Source of the DNA: Coccinella septempunctata
Lineage: Eukaryota > Arthropoda > Insecta > Coleoptera > Coccinellidae
Assembly (NCBI RefSeq): GCF_907165205.1
Contig: NC_058190.1
Coordinates: forward strand, 6,394,001 to 6,458,000
Direction of reading: 5' to 3'
Length of the DNA: 64,000 nucleotides
Shown here: positions 1 to 10,783 of the stretch, in pieces
How positions within the stretch are numbered: the first letter of the stretch is position 1
Layout: every line of letters starts with the position of its first letter
The notes under the pieces: model-generated
Databases searched by the model: none
Told to the model about the DNA's origin: nothing
What the model saw: the letters and a program-made list of their open reading frames with translations, nothing else
Made by a program: the position numbers and the translations under genes

Positions 1-737
1 TTTTGGACAAGAAACTTCTTAGGTCTTGGAAAACCAGAGTGTCGCTATTCCATCGATTGATACTTTGTTACTGTATCGTAGAAACGTGCCCTCCCAAGTC
101 TCATCCATAGTAACAATTCGGTTTAAGAAGTCTACATTGTTTTCAAATCGAGCACAGATCGAACGCGATGCTTCTACCCTTGCAAGCTTTGGGTCAACAT
201 TCAAACATTTGGGGATCCAATTTGCAGCAATTTTTCTCATGTCCAAATTGACGTGAACTATATGATGAAATATTCAGTGCTTCAGATATCCGTTTTAGCC
301 CAAATCGACGGTCTGATAAAATCATGTCATGAAATGCATCGATATTTTCGGGGACTGACACAGAAACTGGCCTTTCCGATCGGTCATCATCATCAATGGA
401 AAATTTACCTCTTTTGAAGCTTTCAGTCTTATTTTTAACGGTCGCATACGAAGGACATTGATCACCAAGGGTATTTAAGCATATCTTCGTAAATCTGCTC
501 AGCTCTTAACCCTTTTATACAGGTACATGATGATGGCTCGATACTCCAATTTTTCGATTTTCACAATTTCGGTGGACATCTTCTTTCTTTTAATTAATTG
601 CCTAACTCTGGTTTGCTTTTTTGACCTTAAACTTCACACTGAAACTTCTAATGTGTTATTTTTCTTTGCAATGGTAACGCAATATTTTTTGTATGCATGG
701 AGCTGGTCTAGGCTAACTAGATATCAATACATCCTCG
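1..737 (-). pseudogene. Mariner (DD34D) transposon, copy 1, truncated by the window edge
   Basis: Minus-strand transposase remnant. The segment at 19-246 contains the mariner motif IVTMDETW, which holds the first catalytic Asp. The upstream part (about 250-530) encodes the N-terminal helix-turn-helix region in broken frames and matches the + strand copies near 20.7 and 35.9 kb. The right end at 700-737 is the inverse of the terminal repeat that starts CGAGGATGTATTGATATC in the copy at 35674. The rest lies left of base 1, so the second and third catalytic residues cannot be judged. The base pair after the terminus is TT, not TA, so one target duplication has decayed. Dead copy; family assignment is firm from the motif and from three sister copies. 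Confidence 0.85.
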
Positions 738-1709
738 TTGGTTCAGAACAGTCGCACATTCAATAATTCACAACATTCCTATTCTACTATGTAGTTTGAA
801 CCGATTCTCAACAGTTCTGGGTGCGAACCAAAACAAAGCTATTTTCATTTTTACGTTAAAAACTCAAGAACCAATAAAGTTTTCGAATGGAATTATCTGT
901 CCAACGCGTCATTTTCAATGATGACATTCAAAGCCTGGGAAATGTTATGGTAGAAAATAAAACGAGGTTGTCGATTTCACCCCTCTCTAGCTATGGGGGA
1001 TGAGTGAGAAAAAGAGTTTCAGGTGCATCTCTGTTCAAAAATTACCTCTTCAAAATTTGATTTGTTCATCTTGGTCATTCTTTGAAAAAATTAAATGAAT
1101 CCATTATCAAGTCTCCATCTTTGAAACAACGTTTCTAGACGTCTAATCGAATAAAATGATTTTCGTAATATTACTATAGTTTTTCATTGATGTGATGACT
1201 CTTCTCCGAACATAAGATTGCATAAAATTCTGCATTTAAACTTAAATGCAAAATTTGAAAAAACAAATTCAATAATAATATGCGTCTCATTTGTGTCGCA
1301 ACTTTTTCTCCCAGAATTGTGGAGGTTCTTGATAAAATAAAACAATACTGAAACTATTTTGTATGAAATCAAAAATTTTTTTGAGAAAGTAGACTGCTGT
1401 CAATTGTAAATATAACAAATATTTTCATCGTTGTAATTTGATATTCTTCAGGTTTTCTTTCCGACATATTGTTTGTTGTCGCAGAATAATTATTTAACTG
1501 AGGAAATAATATCACGCTCATAAAATGAATTCAACGGAGGATTTAACAGTTATTTAACCAAGTATATTAATTAGGATAATTAATAATAATTGATAATTCA
1601 GCAGACGCTTATTTCTCGAGTTAATTCTGGTTCATTCAATCTCATTTTGCTTCTTGAGCCTTTATCAAATTTTATGCGAAATAATTATTCACAACAAGGA
1701 CTCTGTAAC
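738..1709. other. AT-rich spacer, nothing recognised
   Basis: No ORF with recognisable motifs and no long inverted repeat was seen. Short ORFs here have no support. Confidence 0.5.
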
Positions 1710-1713
1710 TATA

Positions 1714-2125
1714 CTCTATTCACCTTTAGTTTAGAAGTCGGTTGGCCATGGAAATTTGACACATTTCATTCAGTATAGTACGAAAATGTGGGGTTATGAT
1801 GCTTGTCAAAACATTTTTGGGTCAACGCTATGTTGCCCGTTCTACGTAAAAGTATCTGTTAATACATATTTTATCACAATGTCGAATCCCTTCGGAAAAT
1901 ATGAGACGAACATAATTGAAGTTTATACAAACTGATTGAAGGCATACCAAATCCAGTTATTTGCATGAAAAATATAAGAGATCAGAATAATATTATAATA
2001 TGCACTAGCTTGAGGAGAATTAATGTTCGTTATCTTCTTTGGCTAAAGTTTGAATACTTTAGATTTCAAAAATATTAACCCGAAGATGAAATGCATATGT
2101 TTCAGTGGTTGGGAATGTATGTCTC
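1714..2125 (+). repeat. Family B non-autonomous element, 3'-truncated copy (B1)
   Basis: Starts with CTCTATTCACCTTTAGTTTA immediately after TATA, matching the termini at 37689 and 61120. It follows those copies through the shared segments GGTTGGCCATGGAAATTTGA and CGGAAAATATGAGACGAAC to about 2125 and then diverges. Non-coding. The right half is missing. Confidence 0.75.
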
Positions 2126-3950
2126 GAATACCTCAATGCAACAATACCGGGTATCGCAAATAAAGTTGAATATAAAAATAATCTACATTAAATTCCGAAC
2201 AAAAATGGTCCTTTACAACATCTTGAAGGAACGAAAAACATACTACCATTTCAAGGCGGTCATTTAATTCGCAAATCGCTTTTAAAAAACAGTATCCTCC
2301 AGTGATAATTTCACCTTTTTCAAATGATATGAGAAATACGAAAAATAACGAAGTGAAAACACAGATTTTTCAACTCCATCTATATCCTCTCCCAAACCCC
2401 AAGTTCAAAATGATTAGGGCTTTTACCTAAGAATAGATAAAAACTGTGTAGAACAATTCAGAGTTGGTGGGATATTTTGACTTGGTATGAAGGTGTAAGC
2501 GCATTTTTTTGACGAATTGCATTTAACTTATAAGAGAAAATTCTAATTTAACATTGCCAGTTGACTGGTTGCTTGTAGCAAAAAAAAATTGTATCGTGAA
2601 ATACATAATATAGCACTATATTAAGAATAATTTATATCTCGTGCTATATTACAAACTTTTTCATTGGTGGTAATAAACCCAAACGTGGGACACATGTAAA
2701 AGATAAGAATAACGAATGCAGCAAGCAGTTGTCGTTGATAAAAGTAACACAACCGTTTTTTATCATTTTTACTGCAATAAAATTGATAGTGATTCATTTA
2801 ACCGAATTATAGATGCACCGGTTTTATTTTTAATCATGTATAGCAAAATTCACATTATAGCTTTATGTATTATGAAAACGTGACACATTAGCAATTTAGC
2901 TGTCGATGTTGTCTTTTTTTAAAACTAAAGTCACCTAAGAGAACAAATCTTACGGCCTTTCAAATATTTGTATAAAACAGTATACAGGCATATTTCTGAT
3001 TGGGGTTTTCTTACAAATACCTTCAAGCCACAATCAAATAATTATGGAAAGAATAACAACCCATCACTAACCATGAACAGAACTGTACCAATGTAATTAG
3101 AAATTAGGTAGCTCCATGTTAACTTCACTAATATTAACAAAAAATACGTAATCTTTGCGTTGAAAACATGGATATAAATCTTAATAATTTTAATTTGACT
3201 TCATCATTATCAAGAAGACCGTCCGAGATTCTACAGGAATCATTTTGTGTTTTTTGTTCTATGTTATTGGTATCTAAATATTCGAATATACCCTGCGCAT
3301 TCGCCAAATTGTGCATAGTTCCTTCCAGACTTTCGATACCTGGTTTGAGGTGTCCTAGACTCCTAAGAGTACTAGGCCAGATCATAACCAAGGGTACCCA
3401 ATAAGCTCCTTACACGTGGATCGTTGTTGACTTGAAATAATTGATGCTTATAGTAGGCTTATTTCCCTATGAGGTATTTTTTTTTGGCTCATTCTGTACC
3501 ATGTTTCGGCAACCACTCGCCAACCGTTTTCAGGAAAATATAAGTATTTTATTTTTTCTCGCTGAATAATTTGCTTATTGATTCATTTCAAATTGAATAG
3601 GTCTCTAGGTTTTATGATTCAAAGAGAAATTTTCGTAAAAAGTTTTTTCGTTTATACAGATCATTATAGAAAGCCTGTGCATTCCCTATCTCAAATGGGT
3701 AGGGAACTGTTATGGTTCGAGTTTCCCCATATAATTTTGTTAGTTTGTTCAATGATTGTGAGATTTTCATTGAATTATGAGTTAAGGAATAAGAATTACA
3801 CTGATCGACAAAATTATAGCTTTGTTCTCCCACCTAAGGAAAATATATATATTTTTAATCTTCGTAGCCAAGGTATAAACGCACGATAAATAAAAAGTGC
3901 AAGTTAGCTCTTGTTGTTTTTTAAAAATTATATTCATGATTTTTAACAAA
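2126..3950. other. AT-rich spacer with weak ORFs only
   Basis: Two overlapping ORFs of 85 and 103 codons (3134-3391 minus, 3578-3889 plus) have no recognisable domain, and antisense ORFs of equal length overlap them. No repeat family shared with the rest of the window was noticed. Confidence 0.45.
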
Positions 3951-4212
3951 AACAATGCATTATAATATTTGCAATGGTGTAAAAGATTCCAATCGCTTAG
4001 ATCTTTTGTCTTTTCTGCTGTAGGACGACTCCAGTATTTCACTAACGATGGACGAACAATAATCAGCAAGCATAGAGGGCTCCCCTTTGCCTTGGTAGCG
4101 TTTTTCGAATGACGCGATGTCTTGATGGAATCGCTCTCCATGCTCGTCACTTACGGCTCCCATATTTTGTGGAAAGAAATTAATATGTGATTGCAAAAAG
4201 TGTATTTTTAAG

Positions 4213-4401
4213 ACCGTTTGCAACAGCCGAGAATTGTCTAGAGAATTTGGTCGAAAATTCATGCGCCGTGAATTATATACCGTTGCATACGCACTTTCGG
4301 TAGAATTTTCTGATCAGTTGCATACAAAATAATCTCTGCCGTTTTCTTGCGAAAATTTTGTAGAGAATTCTCCAGAGAATTCTCGGCTGTTGCAAACGGG
4401 C
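4213..4401. mobile_element. 189-bp MITE inserted in coding sequence
   Basis: Terminal inverted repeats share CGTTTGCAACAGCCGAGAAT (left from 4215, right ending near 4399). The element is flanked by TTTAAG on both sides (4207-4212 and 4402-4407). Removing the element plus one TTTAAG restores the reading frame ...NMSLK-IHFLQ... on the minus strand, which is good evidence for the exact boundaries. The class is uncertain: the flanks contain TTAA, but a plain piggyBac-type TTAA duplication leaves unequal ends. Confidence 0.8.
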
Positions 4402-4410
4402 TTTAAGGAC

Positions 4411-4740
4411 ATGTTGCATCCCATTTTTTGATTAGCCTGTAACATCGTTTTGACGATATTTACATATTGCGGAGATTTGTGATTGCCAAGAAAATTTTTG
4501 GTCACTTCTACAAAGGACAACCAGGCTTCTTTTTCAAAATCCTTCAATGCTGCCAGAAACCGAACTTGTTTCAATAGTTTGTTTATTTTATAAAGTATCG
4601 TAGGGTACAGAAGTGCTAACATGGACAATTCACGCATGTCTTTTATTTTGATAACGGGAACTAAACAAACGTAAGTACTATTATTTTTGTAATAAGGTGA
4701 GGAATACCTAACAAAAAAATATAAATCTCTTAGGTGGGAC
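4411..4740 (-). repeat. 330-bp tandem duplication, unit 1
   Basis: Sequence starting ATGTTGCATCCCATTTTTTG at 4411 recurs at 4741, a 330-bp offset, with only scattered differences. The unit covers the splice-acceptor-like tract and the exon encoding LLKQVRFLAALKDFEKEAW. Unit 2 runs 4741-4842 and continues at 8198-8440 after the hAT insertion. Confidence 0.85.
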
Positions 4741-5340
4741 ATGTTGCATCCCATTTTTTGATGAGCCTGTAACATCGTTTTGACGATATTTACATATTGC
4801 GGAGATTTGTGATTGCCAAGAAAATTTTTGGTCACTTCTACACAGGCCCGGACTGGCCAGGTCCGCAGGTCCGCGATCGCGGAGGGCCCCCGGCCTGAGG
4901 GGCCCCCACTAACGTAGATAAAGATAATAGATGAAGTAGCTTCAACAAGTGAGTTGCCCACAAAGAAGCTGTTACTTCAGGCCAAGGGGAGTAAAATGTT
5001 GAGGCATCTTAGTTAAGCCCCTTCTATTCTAGTATCACAGCATTATAAACTGTTAAACACACAGATTCGTTTTTAATTTTAGTGTTATTTTTCTAATCAC
5101 TAAAATCCGTTTTTAATTATTTTTATTACAAAAATTATTTTCACCTAATTCATTCATACATTTGGTGTGGCTACAATACTGCATTTTGGAACTAGAAACA
5201 GATTACATATATGATTAATATGATTTTCACATAAAATGAGTGGCAAACCACGACACGTGTTTTGTGATCACAATAAGATCTTCAGGTTGTTGAGGGTTTA
5301 CTGAAAAATTTGGTACAGAACGAGGAGATTTATAGACAAA

Positions 5341-6649
5341 CACAGGTTGTTTTTACGGTGAGGCTTTCACAAGCATTTTCAATGCGTTTTCTTTTTAGTT
5401 CGTCAGCACTATCTACTTCACCGTCACTGTACACTAATGTTTGCAAATGACCCCAAAGGAAGAAATCACAGGGGTTGAGATCTGGGGGAAAAAATGGATC
5501 CGCCACGTTCTATCCACCTATTCGGGAACCCATTCATTATTTAAATAATTTCGAACGTTGCTTCGAAAGTGGGGTGGTGCTCCATCCAGTAACAACCACA
5601 TTCTCTGTCGAATATTGAGAGGAACATTTTCTAGTAATCCTGGCAAATTGTTCTGGAGAAAATGGAGAAAGTCTTCACCTGACATTCGTGGTGGTGGAAA
5701 AAATAGCCCAATAAGCATTCCACGCAGGAGTCCGATTCAGACATTCAAGGAAAACCTTTGCTGAAAATCTGTTCTTCTGATAGCGTGAGGGTTTTCTGTA
5801 GACCATACATGGGTATTGTAGAAATTGTTTTCTCCATTTCTGGTGAAAGTGGCTTCGTCACTAAACAGAATAAATGTTGTTAGATATTGGTGATTTAAAA
5901 GCCACAGGCAGAAATCTTTTCTTGGAGTATGATCTTCTGGTTGGAGTGCTTGAACTTTCTGGAAATGGTATATAGGGGTACAGTTGCTCTTGTAGTGTCT
6001 TTCAAACTCTACTGTGGCTCACTCCGACGACCCTGGCTATGGATCTAGTACTTGTTGTCGGTTGTTCCTCAACTATGTCCAGAATTTGCTCCTCGATTTC
6101 TGCCATTTGCGATGTTACAGGCCTGCCAACATTTGCTCCCCGGGATCAGTGCAAACTTCCAGTTCCCTACATATTTGCACCAAGTTTATGAACATCCGAG
6201 GAGTTGGGTGATTTCTTAACGGAAATCCTCTACTGTACAATCTGCACTGGCACTCTGTTTGGATTCACCATAAATTAAAATCATGTCAACAAGTTCATTG
6301 TTTGAGTAAACGTGAGGCAACTACTTTGCGACACTCCGAAAATTCACAAAAATCTTACGCTGACTCTGACGGTTTCCAGTATACTGACCTTTCACCGGCA
6401 CAAGCCTCATAAAGGTATGGTTTCGGTAGAGCGTCGGATGCATGCAGTGGCTGGAGAATGTGACTACCCATATGCAATTACCAAGCTACATTCTGTAGCA
6501 CTGTAGCATTGCATCCGAAGCACTACCGAAATCATACCTTGAGCCCTGGTAAATATTCTATATAAATGATTTTTGGTACTATGAATTATTTTGAGGAGTT
6601 CTATTACCTGTCAAAAAAAAAAGCCTCACCTTTGAGAACACCCTGTATT
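5341..6649 (-). pseudogene. Tc1/mariner-superfamily transposase pseudogene nested in the hAT
   Basis: Reading right to left on the minus strand there are, in order: an N-terminal segment with YSNNELVDMILIYGESKQ (about 6305-6250) and HPTPRMFINLVQICRELEV (about 6210-6150); a second helix-turn-helix segment EEQPTTSTRSIARVVGVSH (about 6090-6030); the conserved MLIGLFFPPP and the catalytic-type LLLDGAPPHF (5718-5518); then PPDLNPCDFFLWGHLQTLVY (about 5490-5430). These match the insect transposase-like family that has a DUF4817-type N-terminus. Several frameshifts and stops separate the blocks. Imperfect terminal repeats lie at about 5341 (CACAGGTTGTTTTTACGGTG) and 6620-6649 (inverse of ACAGGGTGTTCTCAAAGGTG). 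Inactive. Confidence 0.75.
6406..6543. repeat. 138-bp palindromic MITE inside the nested transposase element
   Basis: The left arm (6406-6451) contains AGGTATGGTTTCGGTAGAGC and TCGGATGCATGCAGTGGCT. The right arm (6495-6543) is its near-inverse, with a central loop of about 43 bases. It sits in the 5' non-coding part of the nested Tc1/mariner relative. Confidence 0.75.
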
Positions 6650-8197
6650 TAACTCTCTACTGTTAAAAATTTAGAGGGGGCGGAGGTAGTTTCCAGAACA
6701 TCAGAACATTCAGAGTAATTTCAGGATTTTTTCGTCTGCTTAGTTGCTAATATGAAACAAACAAGCAAACCAAAAATCCTGTAGAAAAAAATTTTGAAAA
6801 ATTGTATGCGAAAGGAATAAAAAAACAACTCGTTGAAATCTAGGGAAAGATGATATCATTATGCATTTATTGAAGGTTTCCTTTGCTATATTATTTAATG
6901 ACCGATCATCCGATTGGTACCTATTTTGTAATTGATCTGAACGTTCCGAAAATTACCATTACCCCTCTAGTCCGATTTTCACCAACTCTGAAATGAAATT
7001 GCTCAGAATGTTCTGGAAACTGTCACTGCCCCCTGTAGATTTTTAGAATAGAGAAAAATCTTAGAACATAGAATATCAGGAAGGAGCTTTTTCGAATAAA
7101 TGTGACGGGAATTTTGCGACGGAAACGGCCATATTGGTCTTCCAAATTCTGATTTGAAAAGTGGCAGACTTGGAAGTCAAATGATTCTGTTATCTGTGGC
7201 CAAATGAACAAAGTGATGTTTTAACTTAATTTTGGTAATTTGGATTCTTGAAATTTACTGGAAATAAGGATTTTGGATATTTTATCGTGAATAATTCATA
7301 GGTAGGTGATTTTTTAAGCTGAATATCAGGTAATTATTATGAGTTTCTGAATTTCACATTGAACTAAAGTTCAATGGAATTTCATGACATAACAAGGTTA
7401 TCCCATGACAATAACACTCCATGGGCGTAGGTGATGTTAAGTCAAAGACCTTAATACCATTAAGTATATAGCCAAGCAGTGTTAGGCGGGGTGAATTTCC
7501 GCTTCGATTATAAATTTCAACGAGCGTGAAAAAGCTTTTGACTTTACGTCAGTGCTTTCCAAATTTTTTTGATTAATCAGAATCAACTGACTATTGAAGT
7601 TAGTTTTTTGGAAACTTCATTGTCCTACGCCACTGTTGAAACGGAAATATATGTCGGCCATATTTCTTCTCTATTCCGGTCAAATTGAAATGAGCAATAT
7701 GCTCCTTCCTGTTATTCTATATTCTAAGAGAAAAATGCTTGTTTAAATATCTTCTCGTTCGATACCATATATTTCAGTTTACCTTTACCCACCTAAAGAT
7801 GGTATTGTGATAACGGAACGAGTGTCGTGATTTGACAACCCTTTTTTGTGAAAATCATATAATCTGTTTCAAGTTCAATTTTGGATGTATCGGCCACATC
7901 AATTCAATACTCCACTTTCATTTTTGACACCTTTGTAATTATTGACAGTTCTACAGAATGTGTTTTCAAGTGGTATCTTAAAAATAATGTGAATTTCTAA
8001 TTTTAATAAAAAATAAAGTCAATAAAAGTCGAGAATCATAATATTCGCATAAATACCTAGCGTAAAAATGCATTTTCATTGTTTTCAAGCACCTAATTCG
8101 TTTTCAAAAATTTCCCGGGTAGAGCCCCGGACCCCCCGATATAGGGCCCCTTAATAGGTCTCAGCTGAGGGCCCCAAGTGGTCCCAGTCCGGGCCTG

Positions 8198-8440
8198 CTT
8201 CTACAAAGGACAACCAGGCTTCTTTTTCAAAGTCATTCAATGCTGCCAGAAACTGAACTTGTTTCAATAGTTTGTTTATTTTATAAAGTATCGTAGGGTA
8301 CAGAAGTGCGAACATGGACAATTCACGCATGTCTTTTATTTTGATAACGGGAGCTAAACAAACGTAAGTACTATTATTTTTGTAATAAGGTGAGGAATAC
8401 CTAACAAAAAAAATATAAATCTCTTAGGTGGGAGAACCCT
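8198..8440 (-). pseudogene. Second copy of the duplicated exon, right of the hAT
   Basis: Continues unit 2 of the tandem duplication after the hAT target duplication. It again encodes the FEKEAW...KLLKQ segment on the minus strand and carries the same splice-acceptor-like TTTTTTTTGTTAG upstream (near 8410). Non-functional by association with the broken first copy. Confidence 0.75.
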
Positions 8441-8689
8441 TGTTGAATAGTGTTATTTATCATAGATGCAGAGGTGCTTAGTATTTGAAATTTATGATGA
8501 CATGGTAACAGAAAAAAAAATTTCAGTCGGGATTTTTAGAAATATTAGTTGGAATCCAGTTATATATTGCGATTACATTAATCAAAATACCAAGTTTATG
8601 TATAAAATAAAATATGGATTGAACGGATCGTAACAAATTGCCATATCCAAGGTGTGACAATTTAATTAATAATAATAATATATCTAAAT

Positions 8690-9127
8690 ATGGAATCCAA
8701 GAGCAAGATTTCAGCTGAAGCGAAAGAAGAAAAAACAAGAACAAAAGAAAACACTGTCCATATTCTATTGAAGATCAAGGAAAATATAAGCAGGAAATTT
8801 GATGAAAAATTCATGGAATTGAAGGAAAATTCTTTAGAAACAAAAAAAATTAAAGAATATGCAGGGAGAATGGAAAGGAAAAGGGAAACAACTACAAGAG
8901 TATTGGAAGAAACAGCAGAGAGACGAAATAAGGAAGAATTAGATTTTACCGAACATAATATTCGAAAAGAAGTACGAGAACCACTCGATGCTGAATTAAA
9001 TAAAATAAAGAGGAATGTTGAAAACCAAAATGAGATATTAGATAATGTGCTGAACGAAGAAAATTCTTGTACATCAGAAACAATCAATTTAGGGAAAAAC
9101 AACAAATGGGGTTACTATAGAAATAGA
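8690..9127 (+). CDS. Hypothetical charged coiled-coil ORF, 145 aa
   Basis: Opens at an ATG (8690) after an AT-rich leader with TAATAATAATAATA. The protein is almost entirely Lys/Glu/Arg/Asn-rich (for example KENISRKFDEKFMELKENS and RKRETTTRVLEETAERR), with the heptad-like spacing of a long coiled coil and no membrane segment or catalytic motif. Such sequences occur at the N-terminus of some insect LTR-retrotransposon Gag proteins, which is one possible origin; no protease, RT or LTR was seen next to it. It could also be a fortuitous A-rich ORF. No function is proposed. Confidence 0.35.
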
Positions 9128-9129
9128 TG

Positions 9130-10590
9130 AAGAAGAAAGATATAAAAGAAATAGAATATCATTCAAAAAGTAAAGAAAAAGAGAAATAAATTGAAGAGAT
9201 AAACATAAAGAAGATAGAGAAAAAGAAATGGAGAAAACTTATTAGATGCAAAAATTTAAGCGAATAGTTGATGAATATTTTTACATAATCGTTTTTATTG
9301 AAATTTAGAATTCATTCATACAGTGGAAATTATTTTAGTTTTGAAAATTTTGAATGTTTATTCCCGAAATATTCAAATTGAGGATTTTAATTTTGGGGAT
9401 TTTAGAAAAGTCAGTTCTGAAATGAATATTCAGAATATTGCTGTAATCAATTATTCCATCCTTCTGAAAATTATGAATATTTTTCACCTGACCTAACCTA
9501 AATTCAAAGCATAAACAGTCAACAGAAAGATGGATTTGAACCAACCTTAAAATCAACAACCTGAGGTAACTCAATATTAGGCCAGTTTTAAAAATTAATA
9601 AACTCAAGCTCATACTATTACAATTTTGAAGTGCTAGCCTTGATAGTTATCAGACTACTTGGGTTTCCAAAGAACCTACAAGAGTATAGTTTTTTGCGAA
9701 TCAATGTTAATTGTTTTTTAAAACTGTATCTTTTTGGTGAAATGTTTTCGTTGGAATGTTCTGCTATCAATAAAGATAAGTAAAAAAAAAATCGTTTTCT
9801 TTTTTCCATAATACATATTGAATAAAATCAGAGGTTAAGGGCCGTTTTAATGTTTTGAATTAACTAAGGTCGTCCTTTCAGTCTACGATCCACTTGGGAA
9901 TAAAATACGACTTTTCGACCTTGTTTCCAACTCACCCTGCATAAATAAAGCATAACCAACGAGAGAATCAGCGCTCTGTTAGGAAGGAAAGTTGTTTATG
10001 ATGCGAAGTGATAACGTTAAACGATTTATTTATTGTATTTATTGAGCAGCCGTTTGACATACAGATCACGAGTCTCGGCCGATTATGATAATAAATCGGC
10101 TTGTTCTGAAGCATTTAATTCCACAGTACTTATAGGTGATAATTTCACAATAATTAATTATACCGTATCACTGAAAATTGATTGAATATTCATTCTAATG
10201 CTGAATGAAGACCAATTTTTCATACGTTCAACAGTTCAGTAGTATATTCTATGGTTTAGTCGATGAAGAGAAAAGTTGGGTATTAAAGGTATCAACAAGC
10301 TCGATATGTCCATTTGATTATTTTTTTTTCTTTATAATCCACTTAGTCACCACGACGCTCGAGTAAATCCAAATTTCGCCCCTTGGGCTCCCCTGCTAAT
10401 ATGGACCATTTCAGAGATATTATGATTTCTTTGAAAAATACTTCCCCGGAAATTATGCACTGCTTCAAATGTTCCTGGGAATCAATGACTTCCAGAGAAG
10501 AAATATGTACCTAGCGAAAAACATTCCATTGAAATATTATCCATTACACTTTCCAAGGTAAAAACTATAGTATATATTATAACATTAATA
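9130..10590. other. AT-rich spacer, nothing recognised
   Basis: Contains only short ORFs without motifs. A single TGACCTAACCTAAA occurs near 9490. Confidence 0.45.
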
Positions 10591-10591
10591 G

Positions 10592-10687
10592 CAAGGTAAG
10601 AGGGTTTTTACTGGCGAATGGAGGATATAACTGACGAGCCGCAGGCGAGTCAGTTACCTCCTTGAGCCAGTAAAACCCGTTATCTTG
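10592..10687. repeat. 96-nt imperfect hairpin upstream of the Crypton-type gene
   Basis: Nested pairing blocks: CAAGGTAA with TTATCTTG, GGGTTTTTACTGGC with GCCAGTAAAACCC, GGAGG with CCTCC, AACTGAC with GTCAGTT, and GCC with GGC around a GCA loop. The arms differ only by small bulges. It ends 97 bases before the recombinase start codon. It may be a terminal or regulatory structure of that element, or an independent palindromic MITE. Confidence 0.8.
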
Positions 10688-10783
10688 GGTGTATTGTTTT
10701 ATATTTTATTTGTTTCTTATTTGTAAAAAGGTTATAAACATGTCTGTTTATTTTTCTTTACATTTGTTTTGGCGGAAGCGAAA

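Larger units (their letters stand above)
3960..4842 (-). pseudogene. Broken exon of a repetitive arthropod protein family (SDEHGERFHQD motif)
   Basis: Read on the minus strand, the downstream half (4262-3960) carries the hallmark SDEHGERFHQDIASFEKRY followed by PSMLADYC. This is a motif I know from many uncharacterised, high-copy arthropod proteins. The upstream half (4737-4408) carries EKEAWLSFVEVTKNFLGN and ends NQKMGCNMSLK, which joins directly to IHFLQSHINFFPQN once the 189-bp MITE at 4213-4401 is removed. A splice-acceptor-like TTTTTTGTTAG precedes the exon (about 4700-4715 in the first copy). The upstream half is duplicated in tandem, and the second copy is split by a hAT element (continues at 8198-8440). 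The function is unknown; it may itself be of transposon origin. Certainly disrupted here. Confidence 0.7.
4843..8197. mobile_element. Non-autonomous hAT transposon, 3355 bp
   Basis: Begins CAGGCCCGGACTGGCCAGG and ends with the inverse (CCCAGTCCGGGCCTG), giving an approximately 14-bp terminal repeat CAGGCCCGGACTGG of hAT type. A perfect 8-bp target duplication CTTCTACA lies at 4835-4842 and 8198-8205, the length expected for hAT. The subterminal regions are GC-rich, with short blocks such as GAGGGCCCC and its inverse. The only recognisable coding remnant inside is a Tc1/mariner relative (5341-6649), not a hAT transposase, so this copy must have been mobilised in trans. The interior from 6650 to 8100 shows no supported gene. 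Confidence 0.9.

Noticed and set aside
3134..3404. Overlapping 78- and 85-codon ORFs on both strands as a gene
   Set aside because: No domain, no start or splice support, and equal antisense openness. Neither translation resembles a family I know.
8662..9105. 147-aa minus-strand ORF opposite the coiled-coil ORF
   Set aside because: Ser/Phe/Leu-rich mirror of a Lys/Glu/Asn-rich frame; it is the shadow of an A-rich + strand.
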